This document shows, piece by piece, positions 28,129 to 40,100 of a stretch of 64,000 nucleotides of DNA; position 1 is the first letter of the stretch, and the number at the start of each line of letters is the position of its first letter. Position numbers and translations under genes: made by a program. This DNA comes from Camarhynchus parvulus (lineage: Eukaryota > Chordata > Aves > Passeriformes > Thraupidae): positions 48,699,493 to 48,763,492 of the forward strand of contig NC_044573.1 of NCBI RefSeq assembly GCF_901933205.1, given 5' to 3'. The notes beneath the pieces are model-generated. The model did no database searches and was not told the origin of the DNA. It worked only from the letters and a program-made list of their open reading frames with translations.

Positions 28129-31100
28129 GTAAGTGCAACCCTTCTTTCAGGTCTGTATTTAAACAAAAACAAATAAAAATCTCTATTGGAAGTGTATGAA
28201 CCAAACTATCTCATCTCACACATATCTGCAGCTCAGCTGTCTTCACACAGTCAGCATTAATTCCATTATTTCCACTCAGTGTCTGGTTGTGAAATGTTTT
28301 GATTGTGTGAATAGTCCATAATGCTCAATCTGTCAAATGTAAATACAGTAGGGCCATGGGATGTGCTAGGGAAGGAGCAGGGGCAGTTCAGAATTAAAGA
28401 GATAAACCTCTGTGTCCTTTAGCCTCTTAAACAACAGTTGGAACAGATTTATGTGAAGCTGTTATCCGGTCATATAGAATTGGCACGGACAGGGAGCATG
28501 TGACAGCACTGACCAGTGGTTTACAATAACATTAATTTTTCCAACAATTAGAACCCAATCCAAAGCCCCATGGAGTCTTCTCATTGACGTCAATGGATTT
28601 TGGGTCAGGCCAGCAGTGAACATCTGTTAAAAATAATCTTAACCTCATTTTGATTGAAGTTATTTTGCCACTGTTGTAAATAAAATCTAAAAAGAAACAA
28701 ATCAAGACCCTGTTGGTTTTTTTTTTTCATCTGATGGACTCTCTCTACTGATGCAAACCCATTAGCAAGCATGTAAAAAATAAGATAAAAAGAACCACTT
28801 AGTCTTGGGTCCTGTAGCACTGAGCCTGGATGCTGTGTAAACTTCAGTGTATGGATACAGGCAGATCTTGATGTGTCCTTGTGCACTGCACAAGCAACCT
28901 TTGAAAAAACTGTTATTCACTATCTTCATCAAAACAAACTGGGACTCCAGCAGTTTCAGTGCTGACACAGTTATGCTCCTAGGGATTGTGCTTTTTATCA
29001 AAGAGCAATTTTCAAACCAAAGTTTGAATTCTCCTTTTTGTACTTCCTTGTCTGGGTGCCTGGGGAAGGGGAAGGGAGGAGGAAGCAGGGAGGGAAGGGA
29101 GCAGAGAGGAAGCGAAGCGGGAGGGCTGGCTGGGAGTCAGGGGTAAAGAGGAGCTGGGAGGGGAGGGCTTGGGATCTGATGGGCTGCATCCATCCATGCT
29201 GGCAGAGTTACTGCCACCAAGCAACGTGCTGCTATCAGTCCTGCTGATGGAAGGTTATTTTCTGGGTTGTAAGTCCATCAGAAAGCTTGCTGTGGCTGAG
29301 GTAGAAAGACATAAGGGGGTAAGATGGGTCCATCAGTTTTCCAAGGACAAAGGGAATAACTTACTGGTTGAGCAGAGTTTTGAGGACAGTTTAGTTCTGA
29401 CTTGCCAATGAAAAGCATGAAGAAAAATCAGGTGTAGGCTGAGCACTTTTCATTCATAAAGTGGATATATATTCATATTCAAATGTGACTAAATTGATTC
29501 TTTCTTTTTTATTTTGAATACATACACGTTATATTAAATTCAGTTTCTTTTAAACTTCAAAAGAGTTTTCAGTTTCTTTGCCCCTGGAGAAGGAAGAACA
29601 CAAGAATAGTTTCAGAATTTTTTTCTGGCTATAAGGCTTTCAGTTCTAGCCCCTGTATATGAATCCTGCCATCCTCCAGATCCTGCCAGTTTCTGGGAAA
29701 TGCTGGTGCTGTCCGTGGGCTGTGTAGAGAGACATCTATGGCGAGGGATGCTCTGGTGAATATTCAGCCTTTGATCATGCCAGGAGCAGGGCACTCCACT
29801 TAACCACTCTAAATATAACTGCTGAACCTAAAAATTGTTGCCTCCTGGTGTGTGCACCTCTGGTCCAACAGGGTAGGGGACCTGGGTGTTCTTTGCTCCT
29901 ATGCTATCTCTCACAGAGACCTCCAGCTTACTCTTTTTACTGCTTTTCCATAATCTGAAATGTATGGCTGGCTGATCATGATCTCTGTAAGGGAAAGCAG
30001 TGATCCTGATTTTAGATTCCCCATGGCTTTCAGGTTTTTATATATTTACCATCTTCTAGAGAGAAGGAGTAGTGCAGTAATCTGCAGTTCTCTGGGCTTT
30101 ATGTGAGTCCAAATCCGGCTAGCTCGAACCCTTAGCCCACATGGACTTGCATATACGAAGTAAGAGACAAGGAGCACTCTCCACCATGTGGGGACGAGTA
30201 TCCTGTTTATTGGCTTAGGACAGGACGCTTCTGGCGACGGCGACCACCGAGGTGGAAAAGAGAGCGGACCACACCTGCAGTGGGGTTTTACACCCCAGAG
30301 GATGGGGGCGGGGAAAGAGGACCACAGCCAATGGGATAACATTGGGGTGGGGTGAGGGGAGGGGCCTCCTGTGGGACAGGCCACCCGGGAGAGACCATGT
30401 GAAGGGGAGGGGGAATAAACCATCCCCGTGACCTGACGTACCCAGTAAAAATTTCCCATCACCCCATGCAAAAACAACTAAATAAACTATTTAGTGCAAT
30501 ACAACAGAGTAGTGTTGCCTTAATTTTTCAGTGCAAAATGAAGTGGGATTTCTAGATACTTGACTACTGATTTTGTAGTTGGCAAGTGCACACTGGGCCT
30601 GGCTCACTTGGTGACCTACAAGTAAATGAGGATGCTCCGTGTCAGAGCATGCAGATGTGTTTTGCCAGGAAATAAACAGGCTTTTGTAATATTTGTTCAT
30701 CTACATCTTTCTGTTAAATCCATTCCTGCTGTGCAGAAGTAGCAAAAAACATAAGCCCATAAGCAGCAAAAAACATGGTGCTGCACATCCTATCAAAAAG
30801 AAATATATGTAAATGCCAGCACTGCACACTTTCTTGAAAAGTACCCAACTAATACTTGCAGTAAAATTTTGTCCCCATGTTGCATTTGTTTGGGGGCAGT
30901 AACTGGCAGGCAGCAACTGTATACTGAAAGATTTTACACTGAGAGAGAGAAGAGGCAGATGAAATGTTATAGTAAATGTTCTCAGAGGTCATCAACAAAT
31001 GCTGCATAAACATTACTCCAGCTTCTCACTAACAAACTGAGCTTAAATAGCGACTGTTCTATCTCGCGTCTGAAATACTGTTCCAAAAAAAAACAGTACC

Positions 31101-34100
31101 AGCCTTGTTTTAAATTAAGGGAAAACACTGAAGCTCATTCTTGAACAAGTTGACATCCATTATGTAAATTTGCATGTAAAAAAAAATACAGAGCATTGAT
31201 ATTTAATGTCAGACTAAAGGTTACTTACATGTAGCTTTTTTTTTTCTTTTTTGCTTACTTGCAGATTCAGTCAAATTAGTGGATGTTTCCCTACTTTGTC
31301 TGTTAAGGGTTAACACTGACTAGACCATATCTTCTGTTTTTTCTGGAGTCCTACAGTAAAGTCTCTGTGTAACTTAAGACACCACGAAGTCTTTTTGGAT
31401 AGGAAAACTTCCTTCACTCTGAAAATGGGATCTTCTGTAGCCCTAATCAAAGCCAACTGTACTAATGTTGGCTTCTTGCTGTTTGAGTCTGTGATGCCAT
31501 CTACACATTTCCCCAGTGACTCTGCAGTATATAGAAAATTAGTGTTGCTTCACCTTGTCTTTGCCAGGCTGTCAGGACCATGAGGATTTTTCAGAATCTT
31601 CTCTGGGGGAGATACAGGGCTTTAGTGTCTTCCTGTCTTTTCTCTGCTTAGTTGCAAGCTTTGCTAGGCATAGTTGCACTTGTGGGTTTGGGGACTCTCA
31701 ATAACTCTGGAATACCAAATTGAGTGTAAAATACCCCTGTGTTGCCGAGAACTCCTTGGTTCTGTTCTCTGAGGAGTGAATGTTTGCCCCAGCCCCTAGA
31801 GTTAGTCCTGCAATTTGTGGAGACCTGCGTGACCTACCAGATTCTGTTCTGTGTCAATGGCAGCGAGTCAGAAGCTTGAGGGGAAGCCTTGTAGCAACTC
31901 CACCCCAGCAGAGGGAGGACTCCTAAAATACGAGATACAAATTTTGCACAGCCCTATAGGTTTATGGGAAGATAGGGTGATAGTTTTGTCTTCAATTAAT
32001 TCCAAACAAAACCCCACAAATTTTAGGAAATTTTGACTCTGAACTGGGTAGATCAAGCTTGAGACTGAACCTGGTGCAGGTCGAAATTGGTGTTGGCAAT
32101 TCATTGACACTTTTGCATTTCAGTGAATTAAATGAACCTTACTGTGTTCACAGGACAGAAAAGGAGTTAAATTAAATATTTGCAGGGTAATAATTTAGAA
32201 TTCAAAACACTTCTGCAGTGAGAATTAATCCAATTTTCCTTTTAGCAGAGTATATTTTGGATTTGAGGAATAAAGGAGCATAGCTATGGTAAGCAGTAAT
32301 TTAGTTCTCTGATTCATAAAGTTGCTCAGTGAGTCATTGAAGCAGATCTCGCTAGTGACTAATATGCATTGATTTAAATGGATTTTATTGTCTCATTATG
32401 AGGGTTTTTTTGGTGGCTGTGACAGTACACTTCTTCATTGCCTTAACTCAAAAGTTTGAGGGAATTCCTTGTGATAAATCTGGACTTGTAAGTAAACATG
32501 CAGCAGTAAGCAAGACCTCGCCCTCCTGCAGTTATGTTAGATACTTTGTTTTATTGCCAGGTTCAATCAAGTAGAGTAACAAAATAACATCGATTACAGC
32601 TGTGATAAGTAACTTATTATTTACAAGTTTGCTTGTCAAGCAAGTCAGAAGACAAGGTTCTTAAGACTTAAATTCTCCCGTTCCCATCTTGTTTATGCTA
32701 AGCTTTTATCTGAATTAAATTTTGGCTTGCAAACGACAAAATTATTAGCCTTTAATTGATTATATTTAATTCCCTTCTTCAGTATTCACTTCAGTATTTA
32801 TATATGTGACCTGCAGATTGGAGTCTCTGTACCCAAATGGTGTTACCCAGAGAGATACCTGTTTTCTTACACCTTGCACAGCAGGAACACAGGGTGGGAT
32901 CTGAGAATATGCAAAATGTCAAAACATGTCTGTAGACATTCCAAAGGAATGTCTCTGTATTACTTAGGATCTTGATGTTGTCATGCAGGTAGAAGCTGAG
33001 TCCTGAAGAACCCCACCTGCTGTAAGCTTAGCATGGCAAATTAATTTGTTACAGATTATATACTTCTAACTCCAGGTGGTGATAAATGGTAATATTAGGT
33101 AACATTCCATCTCTGTCCTTGATTTGTTGTCTGATCTGAGTCAAGCAAAATACTCTGGTTTTCAGTTTGTTTGCAAATAAAGTGAATTCATCACATACTT
33201 TGCAGGAATGTGATGAATTAGGTATTGGAGAAATAAAACATGTTGTCAGGATTAGTAAGGGAAGATATGAAGTCATGAAAATGTCTCCATCTCCAAGAAC
33301 CAAAGTCTGTGGACATTTGAATCTGTGGTTTCTGCCTGTCTACAGAAGGGTCTATTGCAAAATTTACATTCATTTTTGGGTTTGAATTTTGAACACTCCA
33401 GGGCTTTCAGGTAGGGCCCATCTCCAGGGAAAATAAAACTTAACCGCAGCCACCAACCCAAAACTGAACCATCAAGTAACCTGAACCCAATTGAGTGAGG
33501 TTAAAAAGAGTTTGGTTAAGCGCCTTGTTTTGTTGCCTTTGGCTAGAAAAAGAAGTGGGAGTGAGAGATGCTTTTTTAGATATTTCTGACCTAGGTTAAA
33601 TTAGGACACTAAAAGTCTTGTGAGGAAGTTTCAAGGGCTGATTGGATTACTCAGAACCCAGCCCAGCCTGTGGAGATGAGTCCAAAGTTCCAGATGGTTT
33701 TTAAATTAGAAAGGGAGAGATCTTATGAGGTCTGCATTATTTCTATATAATACTTCCCCTAGTTCCTTATGGGTAAGCCCATCCAAAAGATACTCATCAA
33801 CATCCCTAAGACACAGGCTTCTTAGTCAGGTTAGCTTGTTTGAATGGGATGAACATTTCCAGAGCTGGTCATCCTGTGGCCTTGCTATCAGTTACCTATT
33901 CAAGGAAGAGAAATTAGAATCCTCTTAATACTTCAGAACAGAGGTTGTTCTCTTTCCCAGTAACTCCTCACTATATTAAAAAATTCTTTGTATCATTGGA
34001 AGTCAATCTGGTTCACCCTTTTCATCAAATAATAGGAAGGGGTTTTTTTTGGAGGAAGAGTTTGCATTTTTGTATTTTTCTAAGTGGTGCTATATGCAAA

Positions 34101-37100
34101 TTTTAATTTAATTTAATAAGAGTTTGCTTGAAAAGCATAATCTGCTTCCTACCATTCATGCTTCTCGTTTAGCTTTAATGCCACACTTGAAAAAAAATGA
34201 AAGCCAGAATGTAAAATCAATAGATGCACATGCCCTCGTATGCCAGCAAAATCCATAATTTTGGGTTATGAATGCTTCAGGAGAACTCAAAACAAACAAA
34301 AGCAAGCAAAATAAACAAAAAGCTTGCATGTGCTTCACGCACAAAATCTTAGCAAACACTGACCTGATGCACTCATTTGTAACTTACTTTTCAGTGCAGA
34401 CTTGGGATTCAGTTAACTGAAGATGTCCCTTTAAAAGTTGCCAAATGATGCGTGACCCATTCTGCCACCCCACCTTCTTTTCCTTGATTAGAAAAGGGAA
34501 AGGATGTACTGAAGATAACACTGAGGATGCTTTCCAAATGACCAGAGGAAAAGAAAGAACAAGGAGAAGGAATCATTAAAATGATAAATGATGGTTGGGT
34601 TTGCTGTTATTACAGGTTATGTTGTTTTTTCTCAAGGGGAGTGAAGGAGGAGGGGATGCACTCTTTCCTGTTGGAGAAGCTGTAATCAGCTATAGAACAT
34701 CCACAGTTTTAGGAAGAAAAGGTCCTGACTGCTGTACAAAGATTGAAGTGTCAAAGTAAAGGTTCATAATGAAATCATAATGAGATTGTGACAAACCAGA
34801 AAATAACATGCCATTTCCTAAGAACTTGGAGGAGGCTTAATAAAATGATGCCAAAGTGTTTGTTTGCATAAAGATGAGTGATAGCCCAAATAAAGGCTTC
34901 AAATTGTGATAAGAAACACATCTGAATTAATCTTAAATTTTGATTTAATCTATTCCTCTTCCTGTTATTTTGGCCAATATTCTGTTAAGTGGTCTTTGAA
35001 ACCCTAATTTCTCCAGAACTTGTTGTAATAGGATTATTTAGTATATAAGTGAAATTATCAGCATAATTCTTAACTTCTGTATTCTCTGTCAAACAGTATC
35101 AAAAAGAATGTATTTTGGGATGGGGAGGAAACTGCATGACTAGTCTTTTTCAAAATGCCAATAATTGTGCAGAAACTTCCGGAGTTGGAAACTCAGCTGT
35201 TACAAGGCACCATCACTTCAAGTTCAAAGAGGAAACTCCAAAGCCAGGTCACCTAGAAATATGATTTCTCAGAACCTCTCACACTAGCCAGAGAAGCACA
35301 AGTACCTCCTCTTCAAGCAGGGCTTTGCATTGGTTTTGTGCACTTGTGGATGTGTCTGGAGAACAACATTTTTACTCTAAAGCAGAACATTTTAAACTTC
35401 TTTTGCTGTTCTTCTGATTTTCTGCTTTTCTCTGATGTGTTCAGGGTCCCTCTCTCTTTGTCACAGCTTCTGCTGTGAGAAATGTTTTCATTGAAAAAAA
35501 GTTTGCCCCTCTAAAGAGAAATAATGAAGTTGCAAACTATATAAACAATGGTAGCTAACAGAGAGCACTTGATCTCTAAGAACAATTTTTTCAGAAGTCA
35601 AGGAACAAAGAATATTTTAGACGTTGGAGAAGCAAGTAAAAACAAAGTGTTTATAACACAACTTTTTTGGCTTCCATATAGTCTGAGGAAGTCTCAGAAG
35701 GATTTCTGCATTTACAAGATTTCAGAGCAACACTTTTTTATCTGTAGATAGGATATAGTGCAAGGTCTTCATCTCAGTCTTCTTAGTTGCAGTGACCAGT
35801 GTATATTCAGATGATAAAATTGACACAATCTTACTAATTTTGAATCAGTCTTTGTTAGTTTCTTCCACAGGTGATTGAGACATAGATCTGGGGTATTCAT
35901 CTAAGCTCCTTGGTCCTTCTGCACCAGACTGAAAGCTTTTAAGTGACAGTCCTTCTACATGGGCTTCTGGTGGTTTGTGCATTTTCTCAGGCCTTTCCTC
36001 AAAACCTCAGTGTTTTCTTTCTGAAGGCTTTTTGGACTACAACGTGAAATGTATCTGGAAGGCCTAGACAGTGCAGAGAAAAGAGGTTTGCTGTTCTTCT
36101 AGTTGATGAGTGCTTTCTACAAAATTCAAATTTAAAACTTTAAGTTTCTCATTACTTTTTAGATTGCTCGTGTTAGTTCAACTACCCATACTAATGCTGC
36201 TGTTGTCTTTTGGACACTGATAAGGCTGTAACATAAGAAGATACTAGGAAGGCACAGCAGTTTTTTTCTATCATCAGTGCTATGCACTCTCCTGTGTAAG
36301 AAAAATTCAGCAACCAAGGATGCAATGAATATGCCAAACAAGACTTCAGTAAAGGTGATGCAAATGCATGGCATAGTTTTACATGCAAAAAAAGGGCAAT
36401 CACCAGTTATTCCTCCTTTGTCAATTACATACCTCTCAGGCTCACAAAGAGAAGTTTTCTAACCAGCTGTCAAGCCAGGAACCAGTGCGGAAAATTGTAG
36501 GACCAGAGACAAATTGTTTCCCAGAATCCTTGCTGTTTGCCGGCTGTCCAGACCTTAAATTGCAGGACTCACCCTCTCACCTTATCTTCCTGATATCCCA
36601 CCAGCACTTTCCCACCAGTCCTGCCTGGGTCTTCAGGCATAGAGTAGCTGTGTATGAAATGCCTTTGCATCCTTGGAAGAGGGGAAAGGGTGTTACAAAT
36701 TATATTATTCAAAGGCAGCTGCTTGAGGACCTGATTTATTCTGCATCCTTTAGGAAAGAAGAGGAAAAAAACATTTCTCTTTTCTGAACCCATTCATTTT
36801 GAAAATTAATAAACCCTTTTTTTATCCACTCACACTGCCGGCTGACCTGTTTTTATTGTACACTGAAGTGCAATAAAATAACAAAAGGCAGTACTGTGAA
36901 GAAAAACTCAGAGGCTTTATTTGAATGCATAACAAAGGTTGTTTACTTTGAAAGAACAGTAACAATGTAATGAATGTCTGGTGCAGAGTTAAGTACACCC
37001 TTGTCCAAATTTGATTTATGTGATCATTTCTGGATTTTAACTCAACCATTGTTAGCATAACCTCCATCATTTTTATATTCATGCTGCCTGTGGGCACGTG

Positions 37101-40100
37101 CTAGTGCAGCAGTGTGAAAGAAATGTGAAATAAAACTGGTAGCAGTTCCCAGTGCAGGAAAACTCTTTTCCTGAAATAACAGAGGTTGGTGTGTAGTGAG
37201 GCACAGATCAATTTAAGGCGAGAAGATCTGTGTAACTGGAGGAGCTGTGTTGGGAGAAAGAAGGCAGCCATTGATTTCTGCAGCTTATTAACCTCTTGAG
37301 GGCCACGTGCAGTAATGCAGACATCATCCATGGTCTGCTGGCGTGTGCGTGCGTGCATGATGTGGCTGTCAAATTACCTGCAGAAAAATGCAGCCACTTG
37401 GGTTGCCTGCTAAAACACAGGAGAAACGCTGCAAGCTCAGGCCATCTGAGCTTTTGAAGGCAGAAGTTGAGCTTTGTGAGGAATGCTGGTAGGAACACTT
37501 CTGTACACATGTGTGTAATTCATACAAGATGTCTGTGTAATTCACACAGTAACTTTCTTCAGTGTACAGAGGAGGGTTTCTGCAGCCCCTCTGCTAGGCA
37601 GTCATGCAGTAGCATGAGAATGGGTATCTTTTAAGAGATGGAGTTTTTTTAAGTAAGCAAAACATTCAGAAGTTGCCGCAATGACTAAAGTTAAACACAG
37701 TTCTGGAGGGAAGTTTTATGGGTATAAACAAAAGACATTCTTGGTTGTCTTTCACGTTCATTCCAAAATTGCCTGTAATTACTAAATCCTTCCCATGTGA
37801 GTTTTGCAGATCATGGTCTTTAACCAGATGCTATAGCATATGTTCTGGTATCCATAGTTCCACAGCTGAAGTTCAAGGATATCTGCAGTAATATTTTTTA
37901 TTAATTTACTTTGTTATTCAGTTTCATCTAAAGGCACTGTATGACTTGTAACGTGTCATCATCAAAATTTTATATTTATGATTTAAATTGAAATTTACAG
38001 TTGTCAATAAAGTAGTATGTTCAGCATTTTACTTTAAGTCATTCACATAAATCCTTAATTTCATCTTCAAACTGCATCTTGATTTTATGTCAGCTGGTAG
38101 ATCCCATATGTTGGGAATGGCTTTTTGCTTCTGGGAGATTCAGATGCACCTGCTGAGCTGAGAGCAGAATTTAGGTGTTCACTTTTAGCTGCACTGCCTT
38201 TTGGTCTTCTGTTCTAATTAACCTTTTTCTCTCAACTTCATATAGTTGTGCTTTTCCTTTATTTTGTTTGACACTGATTTTGGAATGGGAAAGAGAAAAT
38301 GCTAGTGAGATTATACTTGTTTGGGGTGTGTTGTGCTCAGAGAAGGGCAGCTACAGTCCAATTTTATGCAAGACACCATCATAATAAAATACATTATTGT
38401 GGATGTCAGAGTAATCTGAGATGGGTCATAGCAATCAGCTGATAAGTCCTGTGATTCAGAAGCAAATCAGTTATTACTGAAATGGCCCAAAGGATGTGAT
38501 TTTAACATAATATTCTTTTAAGTTGACATCCAGAGTTTGCACGTGGATAGCCTACAGTGCTGGATTTGGGCTGTTCTGTCAAGAGCCCAGTTTTGAAAAT
38601 ACATTTTATGCAATTCTTTATCAGTATTATGAACTTCTTCTGTTATGAATGAAAATACAGATCAACAAATTATTGTGGGTAATATTTTTTGTATAAGATA
38701 TTAGAGTACAGTGCTCACCTGAAACATCATCTCGGGTTTCAGGGGCACTGTGTGCTGATGACTAAATTGGAATTGAGACCCATGAAAACCATACAGAGCA
38801 ATGGGCAGCAAGTTCGGTGGTGCAATTCAGAAAATATGTTTCATAATAAAAAGTTACTTGTTTCTATCTGACCTGTTCGTGCTTTGGCAAGTATTATTTA
38901 TGCTACTGAAATGATCTGGTAATCCAAAGGATAAAATAAACACTTCTTCATAATCCAATGTACAGCTGCTTGTTGGGACTGAAGCCAAACCTTCATCTTC
39001 AGATCATCCACAGCAACTCTATATGTGAGTTTTAAAGACAGTTTAAGAGAGTGTAGGTGGTGATTTCAGTCATCTGTCTTCAACTGAAAAAACAGATATT
39101 AACTTAGATAAAAATTAGTGAGAGCAGCTTCTAATTTTTAATGTAAAAAGTGAATTTTTGTACTTTAAAATTTAAACTTGTTACCTGAAAGTAGTGACAG
39201 CTTGTGGATAAGATGGAAATAGGAAAGTTGGAAAGTTGAGAAACAGCTAACACAAGTTTAAAAAGTGAATTTATTTTAAGAGTGTTTTGTTATCCAGGAA
39301 TTAAACTGAATGCCAGCCATTTCATAGCAGCCCTATATAAATGAAAAGAAATAAGAAAACAAGTCTACTGGTTCCTCCATGTGTCGCTGCCACTGGGTAA
39401 CTGTTCACACCTACATTAGTCACTCCTTCAACAGGCCATGAAATTGTTCCAGCTTTTAAAATGTGTGAGAAAATCAAGGCAGGTGCTGGCACATCATAAA
39501 TGAAAACCTGACCTTCAGGCTAGTACAGTAGTGGTGTTGTTACTGTTTTCATTCTGGAAACCACATGGCTTGTCAAGATGCAATGAAGTTATTTTGTGCT
39601 TTTATATTATTAAAACTCAGTGAGGTCTTTGGGCTGCACATGAGAACCATGAGGCTTACTTGGTGTTGGAAGTTTTGTTGATCCTCAGTACATAGGATGG
39701 CTTTTTGGATGTTGTTGCTGACTTTTTGCCCCTCAGTAGCTGCTGGATTACTTAATAAGGAAGAAACTTGCTACAGAGGGTGCTTGCTGCTGTTAGAGAA
39801 ATCAAATCCTGAACCATCCATGATCCAAAAAAACCTTAGCGACTTCTCTGGAAATCCTCTCAGAATAATACCACCCATAGAAACAGCAGACAAAGTGATA
39901 TTTTAATGTCACAGTAGACCAGACATTCAGTGTTTTTTCATAAAAATAGATGGAAAAATAAAAAAACAGAGAGTCAGCTTCAGTGTGTAGATATTTTTCA
40001 TGAGCTCTTATTTAAATCAGTGCATTGCTATGGAGCTTCTTATCTCAAGAAATCATGACTTTTCTCTCAAAGGACTGTTTAATCTTCAGTTTCTTACAAG

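Noticed and set aside
28017..28199. Open frame starting at ATG 28017 through the first visible exon
   Set aside because: The Met lies in the intron before a good acceptor, and the frame runs past a consensus donor. Real translation comes from the spliced exon.
30046..30477. 143-codon open frame on the minus strand
   Set aside because: The longest frame in the window, but it covers the GC-rich LTR-like block and its product is low-complexity Pro/Ser/Trp-rich sequence without a family.
36383..36787. 134-codon + strand frame in the 13 kb intron
   Set aside because: No domain, no flanking splice sites in frame with PDE7B, composition like the surrounding intron.
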